From a virus: DNA of 64,000 bases. The notes under the pieces were generated by a model, which was not told the origin of the DNA, did not search any database, and worked only from the letters and a program-made list of their open reading frames with translations. The first letter of the stretch is position 1. Each line of letters starts with the position of its first letter. Below are positions 46,747-55,606 of this stretch, in pieces. The stretch is from IMG/VR virus record IMGVR_UViG_3300045921_000146, positions 33,515 through 97,514 of that record; one strand, 5' to 3'. A program made the translations under genes and the position numbers.

Positions 46747-47259
46747 ATGAAACTGTACTACACGTTCTCTAAAAACAATAAAATAGGCTCTAAACTTATT
46801 AGGTGGTTTAGTGGCCTACTATTAAAAGAGCTAGATAACATACCTTCACACGTAGCACTGGTAGTAGAGTGTGAAAATTTAGTTATGGTTTTTGAATCTG
46901 CTGTATTTGTAGGAGTTCGAGTAGTGCCCTTAGAATCCTGGCTAAGTTTTAATGAAATTTGCTACGTTTTTCCAGAAGAAAATGTTCAAAACGACGTTTC
47001 TGAAATTATTGCTCAATCTTGGAATAAAGGTTACGATTATTTAGGAGTCTTGTATTTTATTGCAGCTTTTATAAATAAAAAGTTATTTAACAAACCTTTT
47101 CCAAAAAGTAACAAATGGTCTTCAGAAAATAGATACTTTTGTACGGAAATAGCAGCTAAATTAACGGGATACGATAAACATGAAATGGCTACTCCGGCTA
47201 AAATGTGTTATGATCTTTTAAAAATAAGAGAGGCTAAAAAATGTCAACAAGTAAAATAG
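46747..47259 (+). CDS. YiiX/NlpC-P60-like papain-fold protein
   Basis: 170 residues from the ATG at 46747. His35 in NIPSHVALVV and Cys132 in RYFCTEIAAKLTG form a possible His/Cys dyad of the circularly permuted NlpC/P60 (YiiX-like) family; GYDYLGVLYF lies between. It may cleave peptides or thioesters, such as cell-wall peptides. It could be a virion-borne wall-opening enzyme, given the structural context. Confidence 0.65.
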   Translation: MKLYYTFSKNNKIGSKLIRWFSGLLLKELDNIPSHVALVVECENLVMVFESAVFVGVRVVPLESWLSFNEICYVFPEENVQNDVSEIIAQSWNKGYDYLGVLYFIAAFINKKLFNKPFPKSNKWSSENRYFCTEIAAKLTGYDKHEMATPAKMCYDLLKIREAKKCQQVK

Positions 47260-47612
47260 CTAAAAGTTTCAACCCTAAAAAAGCAGTAAATCCAGAATTT
47301 GGAAAAAAGTCTGCTGTAGTTGAAGCTATAGAAAAACGAGATTTTGACAAATTAGATTTAGCTGTAAAGATTATAACTGAAGAAATTGAAGTAGTAGCGG
47401 AATTGGTAAAGCAGCAAAACGAAACCATTAAATTTTTGTTTAAGAAACTAGACCAATTAGAATTAGCTATTCAAAAAAATACTAATTATCAAAAACAAGC
47501 TATTAACTCTACAGAACAAACTATCGTAAAAAAACTTGAAGATTTAAAAGTTGAACCTGTAGAAAAAGTTGAAGTAAAAGTGGAAGAGTCGAAGAAAGGT
47601 TGGTTTAGGTAA
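47241..47612 (+). CDS. Helical coiled-coil protein
   Basis: 123 residues. Long helix region (DKLDLAVKIITEEIEVVAELVKQQNETIKFLFKKLDQLELAIQ) and a Val/Glu/Lys tail. Overlaps the previous gene. Function unknown. Confidence 0.6.
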   Translation: MSTSKIAKSFNPKKAVNPEFGKKSAVVEAIEKRDFDKLDLAVKIITEEIEVVAELVKQQNETIKFLFKKLDQLELAIQKNTNYQKQAINSTEQTIVKKLEDLKVEPVEKVEVKVEESKKGWFR

Positions 47613-47615
47613 TTT

Positions 47616-47792
47616 ATGAAAAAACAGACAACAAAAAAAGAAAAACCTTTAAAACTAACTAAAAGTAAATATCGACAAAATATAGAAGAAGTTTTGACGG
47701 AGGTTGAACTCCTTAGCAAGGAAGCAGAAAACTTTTTTAACACCCTAGAGAAGAAATATTGCGATAAGGGTAAGGAAGATGGCGATAAATGA
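47616..47792 (+). CDS. Small basic helical protein
   Basis: 58 residues found by hand; Lys/Thr-rich start then a helix (NIEEVLTEVELLSKEAENFF). It overlaps the next gene by 14 bases. No motif. Confidence 0.5.
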   Translation: MKKQTTKKEKPLKLTKSKYRQNIEEVLTEVELLSKEAENFFNTLEKKYCDKGKEDGDK

Positions 47793-48036
47793 AGAAGAAG
47801 TTAAAATACGAGAAAGGTTAACTAGCCTTGAAACTAAGTTAACTTTTATACAATCTCTGTTACAAGAGATCAGGGACGAACTCAAGGACCAACCAACAAA
47901 AGAAGAATTTCAAGCTTTAGAACTTAGGGTATCTTTTTTAGAAAAGACCCAAACATCTTTAGCTATTAAAGTTGGCGTTGGTTCAGGTCTAGTTGGAGTA
48001 ATTGCAGGACTACTAATTAAATTCTTCATGGGGTAA
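47779..48036 (+). CDS. XhlA-like coiled-coil membrane protein, possible holin-associated
   Basis: 85 residues: a heptad coiled coil (RERLTSLETKLTFIQSLLQEI) and one C-terminal membrane helix (VGVGSGLVGVIAGLLIKFFMG). This is the architecture of XhlA-type haemolysin/holin-associated proteins, which take part in lysis. The two enzyme-like or small genes before it could make a loose lysis group. Confidence 0.55.
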   Translation: MAINEEEVKIRERLTSLETKLTFIQSLLQEIRDELKDQPTKEEFQALELRVSFLEKTQTSLAIKVGVGSGLVGVIAGLLIKFFMG

Positions 48037-48039
48037 ATA

Positions 48040-48789
48040 ATGGCACGAGTCATATCATCCGTGGCAGGGACCAGAACAGAACCTACCGATGGTTATAGTT
48101 TTGTTAAGGGTACAGTAGCCACATTTAAGATTATATTTGAAAATGACGGGCAGCCAGTAAAGGTGGACGCAGGCTCCGCCAGAGCGAGAATACTTTCTCC
48201 GTTTGACGAAGTAAACAACCTGACTCCACAAGTACTGGCTACTTTAGTTGGGGATTTCGTACCAGGCCAAGAGTTTGAGTACAAGTTTGAATGGAATATT
48301 CCAGTAAGTGTGGTTCCAATTGATAACTATATCATTAGTTATGGGGCATTACTGAATGGACAAGAAATTCACTTCGGAGATGAATACTTTACTGTTAAAG
48401 GTTTTGCCGGAAGCGTAGGAATTAAGACTCCGGCCTACGCTACAGTAGACGACGTAAGAAAACATAAATTTAATATTGACTCCTTCCTACCTGAAGAACT
48501 TGCAAAAAGTCTAACAGACCGAAATCAATTAATTCAGGAACACTTAAGAAACGCTACTAGCAGGTTAAGAGAAGAATTAAACCTCAGCAAAGCTAGAGGT
48601 ATGAGCGAAAATTACAGATTGTTTGCTATTTATTATACTATTTGGAGTATTATGCTCGCAGCCAGGGGAGAAGACGGCAGTTCAGTCAGCCAGGAAAACC
48701 TCCAAACTTGGAGAGCTGAATGGGAAAGAATCCTGGCTCAAGAAAAACGAGAAGGAGTATTTCAAGGTATTCCTGTTGGTCGAGGTTAA
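48040..48789 (+). CDS. Head-tail connector/neck protein (putative)
   Basis: 249 residues. A beta half (FKIIFENDGQPVKVDAGSARARILSPF...) is followed by a helical half containing AYATVDDVRKHKFNIDSFLPEELAKSL and LIQEHLRNATSRLREELNLSK, like the helical adaptor proteins that join portal and tail. Position before the sheath block supports it. Confidence 0.55.
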   Translation: MARVISSVAGTRTEPTDGYSFVKGTVATFKIIFENDGQPVKVDAGSARARILSPFDEVNNLTPQVLATLVGDFVPGQEFEYKFEWNIPVSVVPIDNYIISYGALLNGQEIHFGDEYFTVKGFAGSVGIKTPAYATVDDVRKHKFNIDSFLPEELAKSLTDRNQLIQEHLRNATSRLREELNLSKARGMSENYRLFAIYYTIWSIMLAARGEDGSSVSQENLQTWRAEWERILAQEKREGVFQGIPVGRG

Positions 48790-48805
48790 TTTTTTAGGAG
48801 AAGTT

Positions 48806-49831
48806 ATGGAAGTTAAAATGAAACATAACTTCTTCAGCGAAGCCGAATTAATAAAGACCTTAAAAAAAGACGTTAAAGAGGCTGCTTTTTCTGGAGTAGA
48901 TAAAGCGGCCATGGCGTCCTTATTAGAATTAAGAAGTTCTTTGTTAGAGCAAGTCAAACAAATGCAGGATAGGTCTTCGCAAACAGGAAAACAAGTTAAT
49001 CCAAATAATAAAAAACCTGATATGCCTAAATATAGAGTTGATATTATTTCACACTTATTTGGTAAAGATTATGCAGATTTGGAAATATTTAAATCTAGCA
49101 CTAGAAATAATTTTCCTACTCAATTTGGCAAAGGTTTTTATATAATTAATGAAGGTAGATTTGAGACTGCAATGTCTATCCAGGCAGGCTGGAAACCCGA
49201 AGACTACAAAAGACAATTTAAAAACAGCTTAGAAAATTCATTGTTCGTAGACCCCTCTTCTGGTCAGATACTTTTAATGGACCTCAGCGCATTTGACGGC
49301 GTAAAGTTCAAGTGTGAATATAAAGGTAGAGATGAGGACCAAAGGTTAAATAACGCCGTTAAAAATGGCGAAACTCATATAATCGTCAGTGCCTATAAAG
49401 CTAATTTTGAAAGAGCTATGACTAAAGCTGTACCAATAGGAACAGTTGCAGATATGATACTAGAAGGTAAATTTAGCCAAGCTAAGGACGTTTTATCAAA
49501 ACTATCACATATACCTACTGCCAAGTCAGCTTTAGAAAAAATAGACGATATTAAAAATGGAACCTTAACAGACGCATCTGAAGATTTTGTGGCTCTTACA
49601 AACACCATTAAATTAATAAAAAATATAAGAATAGAAAAAAAAGTTAGAAATAATACCATAGATTATTTATTAGTTAGTACTTTTAATGAGCAAGGAGCCA
49701 GTTTTGAGGCTCTATTTCAACAACTACAATCTCAAATAAGTTTATGGTTAATTAACACACAAGAAAAGTTAGTTCAGGAAATTATAAAATCAATTACTGC
49801 AGCTATTGAAAAATACGGGAGTGCTAAATGA
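48806..49831 (+). CDS. Hypothetical tail-completion or virion protein
   Basis: 341 residues from the ATG at 48806 (TTTAGGAGAAG upstream); longer frames begin inside the connector gene. Helical N-terminus, then mixed sequence (PKYRVDIISHLFGKDYADLEIFKSST). No family recognised. Confidence 0.6.
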   Translation: MEVKMKHNFFSEAELIKTLKKDVKEAAFSGVDKAAMASLLELRSSLLEQVKQMQDRSSQTGKQVNPNNKKPDMPKYRVDIISHLFGKDYADLEIFKSSTRNNFPTQFGKGFYIINEGRFETAMSIQAGWKPEDYKRQFKNSLENSLFVDPSSGQILLMDLSAFDGVKFKCEYKGRDEDQRLNNAVKNGETHIIVSAYKANFERAMTKAVPIGTVADMILEGKFSQAKDVLSKLSHIPTAKSALEKIDDIKNGTLTDASEDFVALTNTIKLIKNIRIEKKVRNNTIDYLLVSTFNEQGASFEALFQQLQSQISLWLINTQEKLVQEIIKSITAAIEKYGSAK

Positions 49832-51309
49832 GTAGGACTATTTTTCTTGATATAGAAGAAGCTATTGCTAGAGAGGTAAGAAGAATAACCTCTCAAGATT
49901 TTAGAACAATTGATAAAATAGCCTTCAAAACAACTTACGACCCTTTTACTGGGGAAGAAGTACAACGCCCAATCGAACCTAGTTTCTACGATTCTAGCGC
50001 CGATGCTGCGGCCATCCACTACCCACATTTTTTCATTAAGCTGCTAAGGTCTAGAGAAGACCGTTTCAGCGGCAGAGAGATACCACTCTACGGTAGATAT
50101 TGGATTACAAATAAAATATACGGACCCAAAACCTACGAAGTAATTACACAAGCTTCTGATGGATTTATTAACGCCGTAGGCAACACACTTACTACTGGAA
50201 TTTTAAAAATTGCACTGGTATTGCCAGGACAATTAATCAGAATTTTAAACGGAAATAACAAAGGAACCTACATTGTAGATTCTGTAGTTAAAGACGCATT
50301 AGGAAACCATCAAATAAATGTATCGGATGTGCTGGTTAACACTCTCCCAGCATTTCAATTCGACCCAACTACACGAGTGGCATTTTTTGCTCAAGCGGTA
50401 GACCTCAGTACAATAAAAGTCGGAGACCAATTTATAGATGCAGACTCCACCGTTTTCTCAATACTCTCGGTCGAGCCAGATAATGGCAAAATTGAGTTAG
50501 ACGGAATAGACCTACCTAATGTGTCAGAAGGGGCTAGTATAACTAGATTAGGAGACATATTTACGCAAGTTGATACTACTGCACTATCTTTTCTTATTAT
50601 GGACCCAAATAAACCTGTGTCTAAGTTAGGACAAGATTGCGGCATTGGTAGTGCGGCAAATGTGGCGGCTAACCCCGAAGTGCCGCTAGACGCTTATTAT
50701 CTAATAAGAATCGACTCCAAAACTAAACAAAACCACACTATGATTCTTAATCGTATGTGGGAAGAATTTAACCCACCTAGGACGGCTCTGCCTGTTATTA
50801 GAAGGTCTGCTATTAGCGCAAGATCTGATGTAATGGCTGACTTGTCCATAGGAGATTCGGTTGTCTCAGTAAAGAACGAAGACTGGGCCAACTTTAATTT
50901 GGGAGATAAAATCTATATCTATGACGATCTGAGTCCCAGCAAAAGATCAGATGGAGACGGGTTTGAAAGGCCCTTTGAGGCCAAAATTATAAGTAAACCA
51001 GCTTTAGGTCAGTTAGAGTTAGACACTCCTCTAGACAAAGAATTTCTTCTTACTAGATGCCCTAAGTTAGTTAGTAATGCTGATTTCTTTATGTATATGT
51101 TTCACTTTGTGGACCACGTTACTAAAGACGTTGATGGAGCCCAATACTGGGTGCATGAATTTACCTTTTGGGTACAATTTTGGATTGAGCGTCAAGGTAC
51201 TGGTAAAGAAATTACTACTGTTACTGATGTTGGATTTACTTTAGAAGATAACGACCCAGATGTTGACGTAGACGATCAATATGTTTACGACGACATCGAA
51301 TCTTTTTAA
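49828..51309 (+). CDS. Large virion protein before the sheath
   Basis: 493 residues, beta-rich, ATG overlapping the previous stop. Segments such as GRYWITNKIYGPKTYEVITQA and DVSIGDSVVSVKNEDW...KIYIYDD resemble neck or tail-completion proteins. Its place just upstream of the sheath suggests a tail terminator or sheath-initiation role. Confidence 0.55.
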   Translation: MSRTIFLDIEEAIAREVRRITSQDFRTIDKIAFKTTYDPFTGEEVQRPIEPSFYDSSADAAAIHYPHFFIKLLRSREDRFSGREIPLYGRYWITNKIYGPKTYEVITQASDGFINAVGNTLTTGILKIALVLPGQLIRILNGNNKGTYIVDSVVKDALGNHQINVSDVLVNTLPAFQFDPTTRVAFFAQAVDLSTIKVGDQFIDADSTVFSILSVEPDNGKIELDGIDLPNVSEGASITRLGDIFTQVDTTALSFLIMDPNKPVSKLGQDCGIGSAANVAANPEVPLDAYYLIRIDSKTKQNHTMILNRMWEEFNPPRTALPVIRRSAISARSDVMADLSIGDSVVSVKNEDWANFNLGDKIYIYDDLSPSKRSDGDGFERPFEAKIISKPALGQLELDTPLDKEFLLTRCPKLVSNADFFMYMFHFVDHVTKDVDGAQYWVHEFTFWVQFWIERQGTGKEITTVTDVGFTLEDNDPDVDVDDQYVYDDIESF

Positions 51310-51320
51310 CGGAGATATAA

Positions 51321-52796
51321 ATGGCATTAAATACTAATATTGGACCAGAAAGAGTCCAAGTAATTGATGTACCTCTAGGCACAGTTCAGTTGCCTGGTGC
51401 GGCTACATCGGTTACTGCTTTTCTTATTAGTACCTCACAAGTTGGAGCGCCTGTAAACACGCCAACACGAGTTACTGACCTGGAAAGTATGCAAGCCATC
51501 TTCGGAGGTCCCGACGAAATTGCCAATGATGCGTATTACGCTATTCAGGGCTATTACGATAATGCAGGTACTGGAGCAGTAGCTATTATCGTCAACGTCG
51601 GAGCCTCTCCTACTGCTAATAATTGGATTGGTAGTGCTGCAGATTCAAGCGGACTAAGAGCTTTAGACGCACAAGACGACCTTCGTTTGGTGTGCATTCC
51701 AGGTTTGCCCCTGGCTACAGCTTTTTTGGTACACCCAGCACTTATTGACTATTCCGAAACTATTCGAGCAGAGTTTGGCTCTACTTTGTCCACTTGTTTT
51801 TCTTTGGCTACTATGCCAAAAGAAATTAGTAAGGCTAACCAGGACGTAACCGTACACACTACTAAATTTATTAGTGCTACAGGAGGCGGCCCCTACGTAA
51901 TTAGCGTAGAAGACGTAATCTCTGGAGGAACAGCAGACCTTTCTGACGTGACTCCAGGTATGATCGTTACAAACGCTTCAGGTTCTTACGTTTCAGTAAT
52001 TACTGCGGTTAATGACACGGCTGATACTATTACAGTACTAGTAAACCCTTCAGGGTTTTCGGCTGGAGACGACGTACTTATTAAAGTACCTTCAGCAGTT
52101 CGGTACAAAGAAACAGTTATTAACAATCCTTCTAGAACTATGGCTTGGTATTTTAACAATGTCGTAGTTACTGATAGAGGTTCTTTGGCACAACCAGGCG
52201 ACGTTTTGGCAGTAGACCCTGTAGGACATGTAGCAGGCGTAATGGCTAGAATTGATTCCAACGTCTCAATTGGTGGAGTTTCTCATGCTCCTGCAGGTAT
52301 TCAATTTGCAGGTTTGGCAGGAATTCTAGGTTTGAGTTTGGCTCTCTCTGAGAGAGTAGACGCTGAACCTTTGCGATTGAATTTCATCAATCGTTTGACT
52401 TCTTTCCCCGGCGCAGGTAACGTAATTTTTGGCGCTTACACCGCAGATTCTGGAACAAGTCCTACTCTTACTGCAGACGAACAACTAGTACAAGTTATGC
52501 GTTCTTTGCAGTTTATTAAAGCTTCTTTGGAGCCAGGACTTCGACTGTTTATTTGGGAAAACTTCTCTCCCGTAACTCAGGAGCAAGTAGAGCGTTCAAT
52601 CCTCTCTTTCCTAAGAAACAACTCTTACCTGTTTCCTGCAGGCTTGCCAGAAGCACAACAGTTCAGAGTATTGCGAGTAGAGGCCACTCAAGACGACCTT
52701 GACCGAGGTTTGTTGAAAGTTCGAGTACAAGTTAAACCTAATAAGGCTGTACGATTTATCGAAGTTGCTTTGGAATTCCCACTGCCAACTGCTTAA
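51321..52796 (+). CDS. Tail sheath protein
   Basis: 491 residues. N-terminus contains the repeated AATSVTAFLISTSQVGAPVNTPTRVTDLESMQAIFGG typical of contractile sheath proteins; the C-terminal domain runs VNFINRLT-like strands, WENFSPVTQEQVERSILSFLRNNSYL and a final beta arm (VRFIEVALEFPLPTA) that links sheath rings. It contracts to drive the tube through the envelope. GGAGATAT precedes the ATG. Confidence 0.92.
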   Translation: MALNTNIGPERVQVIDVPLGTVQLPGAATSVTAFLISTSQVGAPVNTPTRVTDLESMQAIFGGPDEIANDAYYAIQGYYDNAGTGAVAIIVNVGASPTANNWIGSAADSSGLRALDAQDDLRLVCIPGLPLATAFLVHPALIDYSETIRAEFGSTLSTCFSLATMPKEISKANQDVTVHTTKFISATGGGPYVISVEDVISGGTADLSDVTPGMIVTNASGSYVSVITAVNDTADTITVLVNPSGFSAGDDVLIKVPSAVRYKETVINNPSRTMAWYFNNVVVTDRGSLAQPGDVLAVDPVGHVAGVMARIDSNVSIGGVSHAPAGIQFAGLAGILGLSLALSERVDAEPLRLNFINRLTSFPGAGNVIFGAYTADSGTSPTLTADEQLVQVMRSLQFIKASLEPGLRLFIWENFSPVTQEQVERSILSFLRNNSYLFPAGLPEAQQFRVLRVEATQDDLDRGLLKVRVQVKPNKAVRFIEVALEFPLPTA

Positions 52797-52811
52797 TAAA
52801 GGAGATATAAT

Positions 52812-53375
52812 ATGGCAAGAAGTGCAAATGCTGACGCACTGGAAAAATTTAGGTTCTTGGTAACTTGGACAAATAACGGAGAAGACAACGCTACTCCACT
52901 TGTTCGCCTCGGCTTCCACGACGCCCAGCTCCCCAAAAGAGCTACGAACGTAATCACCTATAGAGAAGGAGTTGATCCAGATATCAACCTTAAATCTCCA
53001 GGATTGAGCACATTTGAAGACGTAGTGTTGGGCCGTGGTTTGTTAGCCTACTCTCAAACAGTAGCAGGCAGAGAATTTTACGAGTGGATGAAATCTGTTC
53101 ATAATCCAACTTCTGGTTTGAAAAAACGAGACGCTGCTGATTTGGCTCGTGCCTCTGACGCCGCTTCTAATAACTTCCGTAAGGACGTTACTATTAAGAT
53201 GTTGGACCGTGAAGGGGTAATAGTTCGTCAATGGACTCTCTACCAAGCTTGGCCTACAAATTTTGTTCCTGGATCAGATCTCGACGCTGGCGAAGACGGC
53301 GAAAAATCTATCGAACAGCTAACTTTAGCTTACGAAGATTTCAAAGAAGAAAATCCTTCAGGCGCAGCAAGTTAA
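52812..53375 (+). CDS. Tail tube protein, paralogue 1 (likely main tube)
   Basis: 187 residues. Begins MARSANADALEKFRFLVTW and ends LTLAYEDFKEEN, the T4 gp19-type tube layout. It directly follows the sheath, has a strong ribosome site and is closed by a strong terminator, all fitting an abundant tube protein. Two related genes follow. Confidence 0.85.
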   Translation: MARSANADALEKFRFLVTWTNNGEDNATPLVRLGFHDAQLPKRATNVITYREGVDPDINLKSPGLSTFEDVVLGRGLLAYSQTVAGREFYEWMKSVHNPTSGLKKRDAADLARASDAASNNFRKDVTIKMLDREGVIVRQWTLYQAWPTNFVPGSDLDAGEDGEKSIEQLTLAYEDFKEENPSGAAS

Positions 53376-53383
53376 TTTATTTT

Positions 53384-53408
53384 GGGGGGCTTCGGCCCCC
53401 TTATTTTT
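53384..53408 (+). terminator. Terminator after the main tube gene
   Basis: GGGGGGC-TTCG-GCCCCC with a T-rich tail; nearly the same as the capsid-gene terminator at 41444. Confidence 0.92.
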
Positions 53409-53418
53409 AGGAGTTATT

Positions 53419-54117
53419 ATGGCGAGAAGTTCTAATTTTGACCCCGTAGATAAGTTTAGATTTAGAGTAACAGTTATTTCCCTTGACTTAAGTGTTGATG
53501 CTGCTGTAGCTACTATTGCTGGACTATCTGGCGGAGGTACTTTTTTTAAAGAAAAATTGGCCATAGTAAGTCGGGCAGGTTTTAGTAAAATAGCACCTAT
53601 GCCCAAAGCTAATGTTAAGGTAATGACTTACCGAGAAAATATAGACAACCAACGTTCAGCTAAAATTCCAGGTTTAGTTTCCTATGATGACGTTACTCTC
53701 AGTAGAGGAGTAGTAAAAGGAGACAGAGACCTTTACGATTGGTTTAGATTAGTGAACGAAGAAATAGCTTTGCTAAATGTAGCTAACGAGCTTACTAGGG
53801 ATAGTAACTTTATACCTAGACAAAGTAGTACATTCAGAAAAGATGTAATTATAGAAGTATTAGATCGGCAAGGAGCCCCTATTAAGGCTTGGTATTTGTT
53901 TAATGCTTGGCCAAGTAGTTACACTCCAGGCAACAGTTTGGACGCAGAAGAAGAAGCCAAACTAGTCGAAGAACTCACTTTGACTTACGAGTTCTTTCTT
54001 GAAATTAAAGGCGGCCCAAACGGACTTTTAGAGGAGCTGGCAAAAGGCTTAGCCATTCTAGGAGCCGGAGCTTTATTGGATAATATCCCAGGATTACCTG
54101 GAGGATTTCTAAGCTAA
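53419..54117 (+). CDS. Tail tube-like protein, paralogue 2
   Basis: 232 residues. Same head MARSSNFDPVDKFRFRVTV and same ending type (VEELTLTYEFFLEIKG) as the main tube, with an extra C-terminal 45 residues (Gly/Leu-rich, ILGAGALLDNIPGLPGG). Probably a specialised ring at the tube end, joining it to the baseplate or tail terminator. Confidence 0.75.
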   Translation: MARSSNFDPVDKFRFRVTVISLDLSVDAAVATIAGLSGGGTFFKEKLAIVSRAGFSKIAPMPKANVKVMTYRENIDNQRSAKIPGLVSYDDVTLSRGVVKGDRDLYDWFRLVNEEIALLNVANELTRDSNFIPRQSSTFRKDVIIEVLDRQGAPIKAWYLFNAWPSSYTPGNSLDAEEEAKLVEELTLTYEFFLEIKGGPNGLLEELAKGLAILGAGALLDNIPGLPGGFLS

Positions 54118-54126
54118 GGAATTTTA

Positions 54127-54666
54127 ATGGCACGACCATCAGAAAAAGACCCACTTGATAAATTTAGATTTACTGTAAAAGTAGAAGGTTTTCAAAGAGT
54201 AGGATTTACTCAGTGCGACACACCTTCTATTTCGTATTCTACTAAAAGTTACGCTGAAGGCGGCGCCCATTTTTTCCCTAAAAAAATAATAGATTCCGCA
54301 GACTACAAACCTATTTCCCTTAGTAGAGGAGTTTCTACGGATTTGGACTTCAATAATTGGGCCAGACAAGTAATTGAATTAGTTAGAGGTAAAACTCAAT
54401 CGCAAGAAAATCCACTAGATTACCGCAGAGACGTGGTTATTGAACACAGAAATAGAGCTGGTCAAATAGTTAAAAAATATATTTTATATAACGCTGTGCC
54501 TGTAGAATTTAAACCAGCGTCAGATTTTCAATCAGACGGAGACGATGTTTTGAGTATGGAGACTCTTACATTAGCCTATGAAGGTTTTGAAATTCAATCT
54601 ATTAGCACAGATAGTAATCCTAAAGATATTACGGATATCGTTAAACGTACTATTAGAAGACTTTAA
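54127..54666 (+). CDS. Tail tube-like protein, paralogue 3
   Basis: 179 residues, again MARPSEKDPLDKFRFTVKV and SMETLTLAYEGFEIQS. The three genes share gene order, start motif and end motif, so they are tandem duplicates with different jobs. This one is nearest the chaperone and tape-measure genes. Confidence 0.75.
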   Translation: MARPSEKDPLDKFRFTVKVEGFQRVGFTQCDTPSISYSTKSYAEGGAHFFPKKIIDSADYKPISLSRGVSTDLDFNNWARQVIELVRGKTQSQENPLDYRRDVVIEHRNRAGQIVKKYILYNAVPVEFKPASDFQSDGDDVLSMETLTLAYEGFEIQSISTDSNPKDITDIVKRTIRRL

Positions 54667-54683
54667 AACGAGGAGACGAGGAG

Positions 54684-55451
54684 ATGCAATTTAAATTACC
54701 TAATGGGTTAGTGGACGGAGTTGACCACTTTAGCCTTATCACTATTACTGAGCTTACTGGTAAGCAGCAAGACTACTTAGTAGACAGAAAACTCATTGTA
54801 AATAATATTGGGCACATTGAAAAAATTTTGGAAGACATGATCGTTTCTTTAGAAAACGAACAAGGCGTAAAGTGGCAAGGTTCTAATAAAGACCTTATTT
54901 GGAAATTACCAGCTTCGGATTTAGTTACTATCTTAGTTAAAATTAGAGAAAATACTTTTGGACCTAGATATTATTTTAATGCTAAGTGTGAGCACTGCGG
55001 CCACGAACATAAAAATTTACGACTAGATTTAGATACTCTTGAAGTAACCCCTTTAGACGTAAAATTAATGCAACAGTTGGAAAGACGAACTTTACTACTA
55101 CCTAAGAGTGGTAAAACTGTAGTTTTAAAACCTCTCTACCTAAAAGACTTATACTCAGCATTAAAAATTGCAATTAACGAAGAGAGCAAACTAATTAGCT
55201 CCTCTATTGCTTTGGCAGTAGAAAGTATTGACGGCGACACTAAAATTGACGCTGAAAAAATTAGAGCCCTCCCGGTAATGGACCTCAAAGAACTACAAGA
55301 AAAATTAGACTCTACAAAGTTAGAAGGCGAAATCGACACGGAAATAGAACACACTTGCACTAACTGCAAACAAGATTTTAAACAGCAGTTGAATGTATAT
55401 GACCCTGATTTTTTCTCCCTTTCCAGGGGATTCAAGGATACCAATACGTAA
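54684..55451 (+). CDS. Tail assembly chaperone/hub assembly protein (frame 0 product)
   Basis: 255 residues. Two zinc knuckles CEHCGHEHKNL (near 109-119) and CTNCKQDF (near 229-236) flank a helical domain, as in T4 gp26/hub-assembly-type proteins of myoviruses. GAGGAGA before the ATG. Its end contains a -1 slippery sequence T-TTT-TTC at 55409-55415, giving a longer fused product with the frame that runs to 55597. Such fused chaperones wrap the tape measure during assembly. Confidence 0.75.
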   Translation: MQFKLPNGLVDGVDHFSLITITELTGKQQDYLVDRKLIVNNIGHIEKILEDMIVSLENEQGVKWQGSNKDLIWKLPASDLVTILVKIRENTFGPRYYFNAKCEHCGHEHKNLRLDLDTLEVTPLDVKLMQQLERRTLLLPKSGKTVVLKPLYLKDLYSALKIAINEESKLISSSIALAVESIDGDTKIDAEKIRALPVMDLKELQEKLDSTKLEGEIDTEIEHTCTNCKQDFKQQLNVYDPDFFSLSRGFKDTNT

Positions 55452-55597
55452 GTCACGAAGACGACCTCCTGGATGATTACGCTTTCTTCGGACAAGCTTT
55501 TAGATGGCCTCCTAGCGAGGTTAAAGACCTAAAATGGTCCTATCGTAAAAAAATTAGACAAGCTTACGTAGACGCTACTGCTAACGTAAAGAAGTAA
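55409..55597 (+). CDS. -1 frameshift extension of the tail assembly chaperone
   Basis: From T-TTT-TTC (55409-55415), a shift of one base back opens 60 more codons, starting LPFQGIQGYQYVSHEDDLLD and ending at TAA 55595-55597, ten bases before the tape measure start. The extension has protein-like composition (FRWPPSEVKDLKWSYRKKIR) and no start codon of its own, which is hard to explain without frameshifting. The long product would be about 304 residues. Confidence 0.7.
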   Translation, partial: FFLPFQGIQGYQYVSHEDDLLDDYAFFGQAFRWPPSEVKDLKWSYRKKIRQAYVDATANVKK

Positions 55598-55606
55598 GGA
55601 AATGAA

